This document shows, in pieces, positions 17,513 to 26,065 of a DNA stretch of 64,000 nt. The notes beneath the pieces are model-generated. The model did not search any database. It was not told the origin of the DNA and saw nothing but the letters and a program-made list of their open reading frames with translations. The translations under genes were made by a program, and so were the position numbers. Position 1 is the stretch's first letter. Each line of letters opens with the position of its first letter. Source of the DNA: Pseudomonadota bacterium (GTDB lineage: Bacteria; Pseudomonadota; Alphaproteobacteria; Rhodospirillales; Magnetospirillaceae); assembly GCA_021793155.1 (NCBI GenBank), contig JAJYTF010000005.1, forward strand, positions 162,195 to 226,194. Direction: 5' to 3'.

Positions 17513-17616
17513 GGCACGCCTCCCTAGCGGTGAGAATCTGACGGGTGGTGCGGGAACCAAGCGTCAGGACCGGACCATTTGCGTGTTCCGCTTTTTAGAA
17601 TAACCGGCGGGAGCAC

Positions 17617-17645
17617 CCCGCCGCCAGTTGAATAGGGGCGGCGGG
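17617..17645 (-). terminator. Hairpin after the iron alcohol dehydrogenase gene
   Basis: CCCGCCGCC pairs perfectly with GGCGGCGGG around an 11-nt loop, 12 bp beyond the dehydrogenase stop on the minus strand. It probably separates that gene from the downstream ercA-like gene. No immediate T-run is seen. Confidence 0.5.
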
Positions 17646-17656
17646 ATCCCGGGACA

Positions 17657-18808
17657 TCAGGCCGCGGCGAGGAAGATAGCTTCGATATCAGCCTGATTGG
17701 CCGGACGCGGATTGGTCAGGCCGCAGGCGTCCTTGAGCGCGTTCTGCGCCAGGGTGGGGATGTCGGACTTGTTGAGGCCCAGTTCGGTCAACCCAGCGGG
17801 AATGCCGATATCGGCGGCAAGCGCGCGGATGGCGGCAAGGCAGGCGGCGGCCCCCTCCTTGGCGGTCATGGCGGCGGTATCCACCCCCATGGCGGTGGCG
17901 ACGTCGCGCAGACGCTCGCCCGACACCGCGGCATTGAAGGCCTCGACATGGGGCAGCAGCACCGCGTTGCACACGCCGTGCGGCAGATCGTAGAAGCCGC
18001 CCAATTGGTGCGCCATGGCGTGGACATAGCCCAGCGAGGCATTGTTGAACGCCATCCCGGCAAGGAATTGCGCATAGGCCATCTGCTCGCGTGCCACCAG
18101 ATTCTTACCGTCGGCCACTGCGCGACGCAGATTGGCGGCAATCAGCCGGACGGCCTGCAGGGCGCAGGCGTCGGTGATCGGGGTGGCGGCCGTCGACACA
18201 TAGGCCTCGACCGCGTGGGTCAGGGCGTCCATGCCGGTGGCCGCGGTGAGTCCGGCCGGCTTGGCGACCATCATGGTGGGGTCGTTGACCGACAGGATGG
18301 CAGTAACATGGCGGTCGACGATGGCCATTTTCACATGCCGTGATTCGTCGGTGATGATGCAGAAGCGGGTCATTTCGCTGGCGGTGCCGGCGGTGGTGTT
18401 GATGGCGACCAGGGGCAACTGCGGCTTGGCCGACTTGTCGACCCCTTCGTAGTCCCGGATATTGCCGCCGTTGGTAGCGCAGAGCGCGATCCCCTTGGCG
18501 CAGTCATGGGGTGAGCCGCCGCCGAGCGAGACCACGAAGTCGCAGTTGTCGGCCTTCAGCAAGGCCAGCCCAGCCTCGACATTGGCCATGGTTGGATTGG
18601 GCTTGGCACCGTCGAACACCGTTGCATGGATGCCCCGCTCGGCCAGCAGGCCGGCTACCTTGCCGGCCACGCCCAGCTTGGCGAGGACCGCGTCGGTGAC
18701 GATCAGCGCCCGCTTGAAGCCATAAGTAGCGATGCTCTCGACGGCGCCCTGCAGGCTGCCGGCCCCCATCATGTTGACCGGGGGAATAAAGAATGTGCTC
18801 TGGGCCAT
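17657..18808 (-). CDS. Iron-containing alcohol dehydrogenase (AdhB/YiaY type)
   Basis: This 383-aa NAD-dependent alcohol dehydrogenase of the Fe family reduces aldehydes or oxidises short alcohols in the cytoplasm. It has the nucleotide loop [11 protein letters not shown] and the iron ligand segments [21 protein letters not shown] and [11 protein letters not shown]. It closely resembles Zymomonas AdhB and E. coli YiaY in length and motifs. The ATG at 18808 has an AAGGAAGGAA ribosome site; an in-frame ATG at 18859 is less likely. It lies upstream of the ercA-like gene on the same strand, but a hairpin separates them. The pair suggests an alcohol metabolism locus with its own sensory branch. 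Confidence 0.88.
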   Translation of the reverse strand: MAQSTFFIPPVNMMGAGSLQGAVESIATYGFKRALIVTDAVLAKLGVAGKVAGLLAERGIHATVFDGAKPNPTMANVEAGLALLKADNCDFVVSLGGGSPHDCAKGIALCATNGGNIRDYEGVDKSAKPQLPLVAINTTAGTASEMTRFCIITDESRHVKMAIVDRHVTAILSVNDPTMMVAKPAGLTAATGMDALTHAVEAYVSTAATPITDACALQAVRLIAANLRRAVADGKNLVAREQMAYAQFLAGMAFNNASLGYVHAMAHQLGGFYDLPHGVCNAVLLPHVEAFNAAVSGERLRDVATAMGVDTAAMTAKEGAAACLAAIRALAADIGIPAGLTELGLNKSDIPTLAQNALKDACGLTNPRPANQADIEAIFLAAA

Positions 18809-19022
18809 GGTCGTTTCCTTCCTTGAATGCCGCGTGTAATCGGCATCGCCGATATACATTCGGCTGAACGACCCGGCATATTTGACTTTAGTTGACGCTG
18901 TGATCAGCCTGACCCAACCAATTCATGACAATAATCACAATTTTTGAATGGGTTACTGTTTGCGTCGAAGACTCCCGAATGGGTATGCTGTCCCCCGTGA
19001 GGTCACACGCCAACAGGGGGCC

Positions 19023-20348
19023 ATGGTGGAGCAGACTCTCGATATCGGAAGTTTTCATGCGATGATCGACCGCCTGATCGAAGGCGGATACCGATCTTTG
19101 CCCCAGGGCAGCGGCCCGTTGGCCGACAAGCTGCGCCTGTTGGCGGAGAAGCTGGAGCTGCGATCGCGCGGCATTCTCGTCCAAGGCGTGGGCATGGCGG
19201 TGCACCTGAACAGTACGGTCACGCAGGCGGTCCATACCCTGCGCAGCATCCGTGAAATGAGCCAGCGGATGACCGCCATCTCGGCGGCGACCGAGGAAAT
19301 GGTGGCCACCGTGCAGGCGATCAGCCGGGCATCGGAGCTGGCTGCCGCCAACGCCCGTTCGGTCCAGGAAATCGCCGATGACGGCGCGAGGAATACCGAG
19401 TCGGTGACCGAGGCGATGCGCAGCATCGTCGGCACTGTCAACGAGACCTCGCAGCGGGTGTCCAACCTGTCCGAGACCTCATCCAGCATCGGCGCCAGCG
19501 TCAAGCAGATCGAGCAGATCGCCCGGCAGACCAATATCCTGGCACTCAACGCCACCATCGAGGCGGCGCGCGCCGGCGCGGCCGGCAAGGGCTTCGCCGT
19601 CGTCGCCACCGAGGTGAAGAATCTGGCAAACCAGACGGCCAGCGCCACAGCCGACATCCGCGCCCGCATCGAAACCTTGCGCAGCGAGACTGAGGTGATC
19701 CTGCGCGACATGACCAAAGGCGCCGACTCGGTTCGCAGCGGCGAGCAGATCGTCGCCGTCTCGGTCGACAAGATGCGCGCCGTAAGCCAGGAAATCCGCG
19801 ACGTCACTACGCTGATGCAGGAAATTGCCGACCATTTGGGCCAGCAGCGGACGACCGCCCAGGAAATCGCCAACAATCTGGATGCCGAGCGGGCGCGCTC
19901 GACCAACGACACGGACGCGATCAATTCAGTCATCGAGATCGCCAGCAAAGCCAGCGCCGCGGTCGGGGAAATCCTGAGCGAGGTCGGCCAGGTGGAAATC
20001 CACAACGCAGTGATCTATCTGGCCAAGGCGGACCACATGGTGTGGCGCCGTCGCCTGGCTGAAATGCTGGCGGGAAAGGCCACCCTCAACCCCGACGAAC
20101 TGGCCAACCACCACACCTGCCGCCTGGGAAAATGGTACGACGCCGTCGGCGATGCCGCGATCAAGAACCATCCCGCCTTCCGCGCTCTCGAAAAGCCGCA
20201 TGCAGAGGTGCACCACCTGGGAATCGAAGCGGCCAAGCGCTATCGCAACGGCGATTTCGACGGCGCCGTCGAAGCCGTTGCCGCCATCGAAGATCCATCG
20301 AACGAAGTCCAGCGGTTGCTCGACGAACTGGCGGCCAGCTTCACTTAG
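19023..20348 (+). CDS. Soluble methyl-accepting chemoreceptor with CZB domain
   Basis: The 441-aa protein has no membrane helix. A helical signalling domain covers about residues 60-330, with the conserved hairpin tip near [22 protein letters not shown]-terminal CZB domain (about 335-425) has the zinc-ligand pattern: an early His (DHMVW), [11 protein letters not shown], and HAEVHH. Cytoplasmic CZB receptors such as TlpD of Helicobacter sense oxidants including HOCl and zinc through the Cys/His centre. The receptor should couple to CheA/CheW encoded elsewhere. The ATG at 19023 follows a CAGGGGG site. A second CZB domain occurs in the c-di-GMP enzyme at 5375. Confidence 0.9.
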   Translation: MVEQTLDIGSFHAMIDRLIEGGYRSLPQGSGPLADKLRLLAEKLELRSRGILVQGVGMAVHLNSTVTQAVHTLRSIREMSQRMTAISAATEEMVATVQAISRASELAAANARSVQEIADDGARNTESVTEAMRSIVGTVNETSQRVSNLSETSSSIGASVKQIEQIARQTNILALNATIEAARAGAAGKGFAVVATEVKNLANQTASATADIRARIETLRSETEVILRDMTKGADSVRSGEQIVAVSVDKMRAVSQEIRDVTTLMQEIADHLGQQRTTAQEIANNLDAERARSTNDTDAINSVIEIASKASAAVGEILSEVGQVEIHNAVIYLAKADHMVWRRRLAEMLAGKATLNPDELANHHTCRLGKWYDAVGDAAIKNHPAFRALEKPHAEVHHLGIEAAKRYRNGDFDGAVEAVAAIEDPSNEVQRLLDELAASFT

Positions 20349-20390
20349 AGCTGGGGACCGGCGGCGTGCCTACTCTCGTGGATTGAAATC

Positions 20391-21551
20391 TCAGTCCCGG
20401 CATTCGTCGGTAGGACGGCGCACGCAGACCAGGGTCAGGTCGTCGGACGGGTCGCCGGGGATGCGCCGCTCGAAGCGCGACAGTACAGCGCTGGCCAGGC
20501 ACTCGCCCGTGGCAGCCTCGGCCACCCACCCCAGGAGCGTTTTTTCGTCGGCAGTCGGCACGCCGTCCACTTCCGCCTCCAACAGGGCGTCGCTGTAGGC
20601 AAGGAAAGCGGCGCCAGGTGGAAATGGCACCGTTTCCTGACGAAAGGCCGGATCGTCGAAAGCGCCCAGCGGCGGGCCGGAAGCGTCCAGGAGGCATGGG
20701 GCGCCGCCGGCCACCAGCACCGGCATCGGCGACAGCGCTCCGGCATAAGTCAAATTTCCAGCGGCTGTGTCGATGATGACAGCCAGCGCGGCAGCGAACT
20801 GTCCCGGCTTCAACAGAGCTTTCAGCGCCTGATTGAGGACCTCAAGCAGTTCGGCCGGCTGCCAATTGCGGCGCGGCAGGCGGCTGATGATGGCATCAAG
20901 ACGAAAAACATTGCAGGCGGCCGCCACGCCATGCCCGGCGAAATCGGCGACTAGAATACCCAGCCTACCCGGTGCCGGCTCGAAGGTGGTCCAGTAGTCA
21001 CCGCCCAATTCCGACGACGTCTTGATCAGGCCGGTGACTTCGAGTCCGCTATGGTTCCGCATCTCGGCAAGAACCTCGGCACTGGGCTGCAAGCTCATCT
21101 GGGCTGCCCTGGCGGCCACCAGTTCTTCCCGCACTCTTTCCTGATAGGCGGTCAGGCCGGCCAGCAGCCGCCGGTTTTCCAGGTGCACACCGACGCGGGC
21201 CCACATCTCCTGGACATTGAAAGGCTTGGACACCACGTCGGTGCCGCCGGCGGCGAAGCAGGCCGCCCGTTCCTGGGCGGTCCCCAGGGCAGTGACGAAG
21301 ATCACCGGAAGCTCGGTGCGCGGATGGGCCTGGCGCAGCCGACGGCACATCTCATAGCCGTCCATTTCCGGCATCATGACGTCGAGCAGGATCAGATCCG
21401 GCCGAGATCTTTCCACCGCCGCCAGCCCCTCGACGCCGTCGTTCGCGGTCTCGATGCACTCCACGCCGAGGAAAGTCAGCAATTCCTCGAGCAGTTTACG
21501 GTTCGCCCCATTGTCGTCGACGATCAGGACCCGCATCCCGCCGAAACTCAT
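20391..21551 (-). CDS. REC-PP2C (SpoIIE/RsbU-type) phosphatase
   Basis: The 386-aa protein joins an N-terminal receiver domain (VDDNGAN, phospho-acceptor in ILLDVMMPEMDG, late lysine in VSKPF) to a short coiled coil. A PP2C-type SpoIIE phosphatase domain follows, with the metal-binding aspartates in GGDYW and VADFAGHG. Proteins of this type dephosphorylate an anti-anti-sigma factor when the receiver is phosphorylated. The start overlaps the stop of the HATPase gene in an ATGA, so kinase and phosphatase are made together. The STAS substrate candidate is divergently encoded at 22350. Confidence 0.87.
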   Translation of the reverse strand: MSFGGMRVLIVDDNGANRKLLEELLTFLGVECIETANDGVEGLAAVERSRPDLILLDVMMPEMDGYEMCRRLRQAHPRTELPVIFVTALGTAQERAACFAAGGTDVVSKPFNVQEMWARVGVHLENRRLLAGLTAYQERVREELVAARAAQMSLQPSAEVLAEMRNHSGLEVTGLIKTSSELGGDYWTTFEPAPGRLGILVADFAGHGVAAACNVFRLDAIISRLPRRNWQPAELLEVLNQALKALLKPGQFAAALAVIIDTAAGNLTYAGALSPMPVLVAGGAPCLLDASGPPLGAFDDPAFRQETVPFPPGAAFLAYSDALLEAEVDGVPTADEKTLLGWVAEAATGECLASAVLSRFERRIPGDPSDDLTLVCVRRPTDECRD

Positions 21552-22261
21552 TCTGCCACCCCGCGGTCCGCTGAGAAGGTCATGATGGTGCACCGGCCGC
21601 GGTCTTCGACGGTAATGCGGGCCGCGGCGGAGGCGATGGCCAGCCCGTGCAGGCGGAGGGAATCGGCAGCATCCTGCCGCGCCGCCTCGGAGTCGTAGCC
21701 CGCACCTTCGTCCTGAACGGCCACCTCAAGTCCGTTGGAGTTCACCACCGCCGAGATTTCGACCCGGCGCTGAACCCGCTGGGGATGCGCCAGCATCGCA
21801 TCGAGGCTACGGCAATATTCGGCAAAATCCTCGACGCCCTGGCCACATGACGTCACGCCGAGATTGCCATGGATCAGAGCGTTGGCCACCACTTCGTGGA
21901 GCGCCAATTCCAGATCGCCCGGACAATCCGCCCCGAGCCGTTCGCGCAAAGCGCCGGCGAACAGGCGCGCCGCCTCGCAATGGTAGGCTGTATCCGTGCG
22001 CAGGTTGAGCCCCGTGCCGCCTGCCGCGAGATGGGTCCGGAAACGCTGGCCGAGCAGTTGGGTGCGCCCCGGATCGAACTCGACACCACCGATGAACGGA
22101 GCGGCCAGACTGCTGCGGATGGCTGCCGCGTCGAAGCGCCCGGATAGAACCAGACCCGGCGACCGCTGGCGGGATTTGGTCGCGGCAAGCCAGCCGTATT
22201 GGCGGGCGAATTCCCCGGCCTTGGTCTCTGATACATCCCGCGGCACGACGACAATGTTCAT
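21548..22261 (-). CDS. RsbW-like anti-sigma kinase (HATPase_c)
   Basis: In this 237-aa protein the second half is a GHKL ATPase. The N-box is ELALHEVVANALIHGN and the ATP-lid region has VQDEGAGYD. The first ~90 residues are not recognisable as a known domain. In partner-switching systems such a kinase phosphorylates a STAS antagonist and, when free, binds a target such as a sigma factor. Its 3' end overlaps the REC-PP2C gene by 4 bp. The cognate STAS protein is probably the divergent gene 88 bp away. No sigma factor gene is near. Confidence 0.78.
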   Translation of the reverse strand: MNIVVVPRDVSETKAGEFARQYGWLAATKSRQRSPGLVLSGRFDAAAIRSSLAAPFIGGVEFDPGRTQLLGQRFRTHLAAGGTGLNLRTDTAYHCEAARLFAGALRERLGADCPGDLELALHEVVANALIHGNLGVTSCGQGVEDFAEYCRSLDAMLAHPQRVQRRVEISAVVNSNGLEVAVQDEGAGYDSEAARQDAADSLRLHGLAIASAAARITVEDRGRCTIMTFSADRGVAE

Positions 22262-22349
22262 TCTGCTTGCTCCGAGACGAGTTTGGGGCAAACCTTGCAG
22301 AAGGGAAAGCACCAACTGCCCGCGACCTGCGACCCCTGGGGGAGAGACA

Positions 22350-22655
22350 ATGGATTACGCATTCGAGTCAAATGCCGGAAGCCTGTGGATCCGCCTGAAG
22401 GGACGCATGACCCACGCAGATTACAAGGGCTTCCGGGAAATTCTCGGGCGAATCAATGACGATCGTCCTTCCCGTGCCGTTTTTGACTTGCGGCAGGTTG
22501 ATTTCGTCGACTCCTCGGCGTTGGGAATGCTGTTGATCGTCCGTGACGCAGCGGTTCAGCAACAGCGGAACGTGTGCCTCAAAGGCGCCACGGGCCAAGT
22601 CGAAAAACTCGTCCAGATCGGCAAACTGCACAAGTACTTCGAGTTGGAACCTTGA
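22350..22655 (+). CDS. STAS-domain anti-sigma factor antagonist
   Basis: The 101-aa single-domain protein has the SpoIIAA/RsbV fold. The phosphorylation site is in VDSSALGML. It has a ribosome site GGGGGAGAG just before the ATG at 22350. It is divergent from the HATPase/PP2C pair and probably completes a partner-switching triad: the kinase phosphorylates the serine and the PP2C removes it. The output partner is not encoded here. A degenerate palindromic repeat begins about 13 bp after its stop. Confidence 0.87.
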   Translation: MDYAFESNAGSLWIRLKGRMTHADYKGFREILGRINDDRPSRAVFDLRQVDFVDSSALGMLLIVRDAAVQQQRNVCLKGATGQVEKLVQIGKLHKYFELEP

Positions 22656-22668
22656 GACGGCCCTGGGC

Positions 22669-22712
22669 CATCCTTCGATACGGCCGCCCTCGCGGGCGCC
22701 CTGCTCAGGATG
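22669..22712. repeat. REP-like palindromic intergenic repeat
   Basis: CATCCT at the left end pairs with AGGATG at the right end, with an inner GGCCGCCC/GGGCGCC-like stem. It resembles the widespread alphaproteobacterial intergenic repeat containing CCTTCGAgACGGC and CTCAGGATGA. It lies between the STAS gene and the methyltransferase gene; there may be no other copies in this window. Confidence 0.5.
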
Positions 22713-22877
22713 AAGGGTCTTCATATTTCAGTGGATCATCTCGTCCGAAGAGGCTGCGAGAAATACGGTGGGGCTGGCCTCCGTGCCGGCGTTTCGGCGC
22801 AGCCGGACAACGAGCAATTTTGCCACTTTGCGGCGAAGGCCGACAGGGGGCCGGCCCAACAGGAAGTCTATTTCTTC

Positions 22878-22917
22878 GCGTCTTGAGAAGTGGCGCCTAA
22901 GCCGCTTCTCAAGACGC
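22878..22917 (-). terminator. Long hairpin after the methyltransferase gene
   Basis: Two 17-bp arms (22878-22894 and 22901-22917) pair with one mismatch around a 6-nt loop. The hairpin starts 5 bp beyond the methyltransferase stop on the minus strand. There is no clear T-run, so it may be a terminator or an mRNA-end stabiliser. Confidence 0.55.
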
Positions 22918-22921
22918 GGCA

Positions 22922-23632
22922 TTATTTCACACTCTCGAGCTTTCGCAGGATATTGATCCGCGTCGGCTGCAGGAACAGCCGTCCCGTTCCGTCGGCCACA
23001 CCAAGATGCAGGAAAGCCACCGTCAATTCGCCCTCTTTCTCGGCGAACAGCCGTTCCCGCTCAGCATTCGCCGAGACGATACGCTCGCGAACTCCGTCCA
23101 GGCCGTCAAACCGCATGGGATGCAGATTCACGAATTCCTCCTCCATGCGCAGACCGTGGCGTTCGACCGCCTGCAAGGCGGCGTAGGCCTTGGCGCGGAC
23201 GTCCGTCTCGTCGTCAACCGAACGGACCAGTTGGAAGAAATCGCCTTCGGCCAAGGGTTCGGACACGAACAGCACGCCGCCCGGCACCAGGGCACGGGCG
23301 GCTTCCGCCAATGCCTTGTCCATGAATTCCGCCGGTACATGGTGGAGGCTGTTGAAAAACACGACCACATCGACGCTGCCATCGGCAGCCGGCAGCGCCT
23401 GCGCCACGCCCTCGACGACCGTGGCTCCCTCGGCCGGCGGGGCGGCATGGGCTTTGGCCAACTGGCGGGGGCTGCATTCGATTCCGGTTACCTGGGCCCC
23501 GTGCCCGGCCATCAGCCGGGCCAGCGCGCCGTCACCGCAGCCGACGTCGAGCACCCGCTTACCGGAAAGCGTAAGCGTTCCCAGCAGAACATCGACATTG
23601 CGCTGGGGTGCCTGGGTGCCGCGCGGGGGCAT
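22922..23632 (-). CDS. Class I SAM-dependent methyltransferase
   Basis: The 236-aa protein has the Methyltransf_11 core: motif I VLDVGCGDGALA near residues 28-40, the acidic loop GIECSP, and the post-II segment VVVFFNSLHHVP. The substrate is not indicated; small molecules or quinone-like compounds are usual for this fold. A C-terminal ~70-residue extension is not recognised. It starts 3 bp after the stop of the CMD-family gene, so the two form an operon. The pair may handle the same aromatic or quinone-like molecule, but nothing in the sequence proves this. Confidence 0.8.
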   Translation of the reverse strand: MPPRGTQAPQRNVDVLLGTLTLSGKRVLDVGCGDGALARLMAGHGAQVTGIECSPRQLAKAHAAPPAEGATVVEGVAQALPAADGSVDVVVFFNSLHHVPAEFMDKALAEAARALVPGGVLFVSEPLAEGDFFQLVRSVDDETDVRAKAYAALQAVERHGLRMEEEFVNLHPMRFDGLDGVRERIVSANAERERLFAEKEGELTVAFLHLGVADGTGRLFLQPTRINILRKLESVK

Positions 23633-23635
23633 GAT

Positions 23636-23995
23636 TCAGCCGGCAGAAGCACGGGCGGCGACGAACTGGTCGTACGCCTCGAGGGCCTTGGCCCCATAAA
23701 TCACCGAGGGTCCGCCCCCCATGTAAATAGCCATGCCGATCATCTCCATGACTTCCTCGCGCGTTGCGCCGTATTTCAGGGCGGCGCGGGCGTGGAAGGC
23801 CAGGCAGCCGTCGCAGCGGGTAGCGATGCCGAGGGCCACGGCAATCAGCTCCTTGGTCTTGGCATCCAGGGCCCCGTTCTTGCTGACCGCGGTATCCATC
23901 TCGCGGAAAGCCTTCATAACCTCGGGGATGCCACTGCGCAGCTGGGCGATCGCCCCACCGAGGTCGTGAGCCATCTTGGGCCAATCGTCAACCAT
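23636..23995 (-). CDS. Carboxymuconolactone decarboxylase/AhpD-family protein
   Basis: The 119-aa protein has the AhpD-like helical fold with the redox and proton-relay motif C-D-G-C-L-A-F-H, the CxxC...H signature of peroxidase-like members. Length fits a single-domain CMD protein, probably a homo-oligomer. Such proteins reduce peroxides or act as thiol-disulfide partners; a true decarboxylase lacks the CxxC. It is first in a two-gene operon with the methyltransferase. GGAGA sits about 9 nt upstream of the ATG at 23995. Confidence 0.83.
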   Translation of the reverse strand: MVDDWPKMAHDLGGAIAQLRSGIPEVMKAFREMDTAVSKNGALDAKTKELIAVALGIATRCDGCLAFHARAALKYGATREEVMEMIGMAIYMGGGPSVIYGAKALEAYDQFVAARASAG

Positions 23996-24063
23996 GATAT
24001 CGTTTCTCCATCATCGTTAGATTTGTCGACTGCCTCATCAGGAGGACGAAGTCAGGAAGCCGT

Positions 24064-24636
24064 TCAAGCTCCTCGCACGACCGCACCGCCGGCCTGCAGC
24101 CAGGCATTGAAGCCGCCGCGCAGGCGATGGATCTCTCCGGAGAATCCGGATTCAAGCATTTTGGCCGCAGCCGGCCCGCAGCGCATGCCCCCTTGGCAAT
24201 GGAAGACCAGCTTTTTCTGCGGATCGACGGGGACCTTGCGCGGATCGAAGGAGGACAGCGGCACCAGCACGGATCCCGGAATGTGCCCGGCTTCGTGCTC
24301 GCGCCGTTCGCGGACGTCGACGATCGTCGCGGCGCCGCTCTTGTACCATTCGAGAACGGTCGCCGGGTCCGCCATGTGAATATTGTCCGACATCACTCTT
24401 CTTCCCTGATGCTCAGAGCCTTTCCGCGGCTTCCCGGCGAAGGCGCAGCCGGCGGGCACGCCGGCCAGGCGCAGGACGATGGCCAGCGGGCAGAACCCGG
24501 TGAAGGCCGCCTGCAACATGTTCAGGCCGACAAAACCGGCGAGGAGAAGCCAATAGGGCGACAACGTCCGCGCGAGAACGAGACTCGCCACGACGACGGT
24601 GCCGGCGAAGGCAAAGACAACTCGATCGATATTCAT
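24064..24636 (-). CDS. DUF2892-rhodanese fusion protein
   Basis: The 190-aa protein starts with a DUF2892 membrane hairpin (about residues 1-66, two helices, ending in GCAF). A linker leads to a single-domain rhodanese (about 85-190) whose active loop reads C-Q-G-G-M-R. Rhodaneses transfer sulfane sulfur, for example from thiosulfate or persulfides. In E. coli YgaP the same domains occur in reverse order. A purine-rich stretch (AGGGAAGAAGAG) precedes an internal ATG at 24393, so free rhodanese may also be translated. The DUF2892 part is almost identical to the separate gene at 24731, and both share an upstream motif, so a duplication is likely. Confidence 0.82.
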   Translation of the reverse strand: MNIDRVVFAFAGTVVVASLVLARTLSPYWLLLAGFVGLNMLQAAFTGFCPLAIVLRLAGVPAGCAFAGKPRKGSEHQGRRVMSDNIHMADPATVLEWYKSGAATIVDVRERREHEAGHIPGSVLVPLSSFDPRKVPVDPQKKLVFHCQGGMRCGPAAAKMLESGFSGEIHRLRGGFNAWLQAGGAVVRGA

Positions 24637-24672
24637 GCTCGAGACAACCCTTGCGGCTGGCCTGCAGAAGAA

Positions 24673-24690
24673 ATATCAGTAGTTATGAAT
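24673..24690 (-). promoter_or_regulatory. Shared motif upstream of DUF2892-rhodanese gene
   Basis: ATATCAGTAGTTATGAAT lies 36 bp upstream of this gene's start codon. A near-copy sits at the same distance from the paralogue's start (24980-24997), the two agreeing at 14 of 18 positions. It could be an operator for a sulfur-responsive repressor such as the SqrR-like protein at 60511; that link is untested. Confidence 0.35.
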
Positions 24691-24730
24691 TTTTTCCAAC
24701 CCTGCGCGTGCCAGGGGGGCGGGAGCGCCC

Positions 24731-24943
24731 CTACCGCTTATCCGGGAAGGCGCAGCCGGACTGGAAACCGAGAAGCCGGAGGATGCTCGCCAACGGGCAG
24801 AACCCGGTGAAGGCCGCTTGCAGCATGTTCAGTCCGACAAAGCCGGTAAGGAAAAGCCAATAAGGCGAAGCGACATAGGCGAGCCCGATGCTCACCAGGA
24901 TCACGGTACCGGCGAAGGCAAATACGATACGATCGATGTTCAT
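24731..24943 (-). CDS. DUF2892 family inner-membrane protein
   Basis: The 70-aa protein is the YgaP-type DUF2892 module on its own: two membrane helices joined by a short turn, with FTGFCPL and a final SGCAFPDKR. It is a close paralogue of the N-terminus of the fusion at 24064. Proteins of this family usually accompany rhodanese or sulfur-oxidation genes and may help to move sulfur species across the membrane or anchor partners. It is transcribed away from the adaptor gene at 25025. Confidence 0.82.
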   Translation of the reverse strand: MNIDRIVFAFAGTVILVSIGLAYVASPYWLFLTGFVGLNMLQAAFTGFCPLASILRLLGFQSGCAFPDKR

Positions 24944-24979
24944 GCTTGAAACGCCCCTTGCGGCTGACTGACAGAAAAC

Positions 24980-24997
24980 ATATTAGTGGTATTGAAT
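24980..24997. promoter_or_regulatory. Shared motif upstream of DUF2892 and RND-operon genes
   Basis: ATATTAGTGGTATTGAAT lies between the divergent DUF2892 and adaptor genes, 36 bp from the former and 27 bp before the latter's ATG. A copy precedes the DUF2892-rhodanese gene. If a regulator binds here, it could control the efflux operon and the sulfur genes together. Confidence 0.35.
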
Positions 24998-25024
24998 GTG
25001 TTTTTCAACGGGTCCCGATACACC

Positions 25025-26065
25025 ATGATGCCCGAAGCTAGAACGAAAATCGCCGCCGCCGTACTTCTCCTGCTTGCCGGTCCCGCCCTTGCCGAGGATA
25101 AGCCGGCTCCAGCCGCACCGCCGCCGGACACAGCCCAGTTCACCGTCCACACCACCCCCATCGAGGACAGCAAGGCGGTATTCGCCACCGTCGAGACCAT
25201 TCGGCGCACCATGGCCCGGGCCCGCATCGGCGGTACCGTCGGCGCCTTGAACGTTACCGAAGGCGACCGTGTGACCGCGGGGCAGCAGATCGCCCTGGTG
25301 GGCGATCCCAAACTGGTGCTGCAACTGGAAGCAAATGATCAGCGCATGCGCTCGCAGCAGGCGCAACGCGACCAGGCGCAATCCGACCTTGAACGCGCGC
25401 AGCAGCTGTTCCGCGCCGGAAGCATCGCCAAGAGCACCTTGGAACAGGCGCAGACCGCCCTTCAGGTTGCCGAGCGCGCCGTGGCGGCGCTTAAAGCCGA
25501 GCGTGCCGTGACCGGCCAGCAGATGGCCGAAGGCGCGGTGCTGGCGCCGGCGTCCGGTCGTGTCCTGCAGGTGCCGGTCAGCGTCGGCTCGGTGATCATG
25601 CCGGGCGAAACCGTCGCCGTCATCGCCACCGAACATTACATCCTGCGGGCTTCGCTGCCCGAACGGCACGCCCGCTTCATAAAAGCCGGCGATACGGTTA
25701 CCGTCGGCGAGAACGAGGACGAGGAACCCTTGGGCCTGCAGGGCAAGGCGCTGTTCCATCAGCCGGCACGCCCGGGCACGGTGCGCAAGGTCTATCCGGA
25801 AATCGACAACGGCCGGGTGATGGCCGATATCGAGGTCAGCGGCCTGAACGATTATTTCGTCGGCGAGCGCGTCCGTGTCCTGGTATCGACCGGGAAGCGC
25901 CCGGGATTTGTGGTCCCGGTGAAATACCTCTACCGGCGCTTCGGCCTGTGCTTCGTCAAGCTCAAGGATGGCGGTGAGGTGCTGGTGCAGCCGGGTCGTC
26001 AAGTCCCGGATGGCATAGAGATCCTGGCGGGGCTGCGCGACGGCGACGTGGTGGTCGCGCCATGA
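25025..26065 (+). CDS. RND efflux adaptor (HlyD/MFP family)
   Basis: The 346-aa periplasmic protein has a signal peptide (about residues 1-24, cleaved near ALAED). A barrel-sandwich lipoyl part (TRMARARIGGT-like edge at ~70, AQMAEGAVLAPASG near 165), an alpha-hairpin of heptads (about 110-155), and a beta-barrel follow. Such adaptors link an RND pump to an outer-membrane channel; no channel gene is in this operon, so a TolC-like one from elsewhere is probably used. Its last four bases overlap the pump start. The ATG at 25025 precedes a good signal peptide. Confidence 0.87.
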   Translation: MMPEARTKIAAAVLLLLAGPALAEDKPAPAAPPPDTAQFTVHTTPIEDSKAVFATVETIRRTMARARIGGTVGALNVTEGDRVTAGQQIALVGDPKLVLQLEANDQRMRSQQAQRDQAQSDLERAQQLFRAGSIAKSTLEQAQTALQVAERAVAALKAERAVTGQQMAEGAVLAPASGRVLQVPVSVGSVIMPGETVAVIATEHYILRASLPERHARFIKAGDTVTVGENEDEEPLGLQGKALFHQPARPGTVRKVYPEIDNGRVMADIEVSGLNDYFVGERVRVLVSTGKRPGFVVPVKYLYRRFGLCFVKLKDGGEVLVQPGRQVPDGIEILAGLRDGDVVVAP

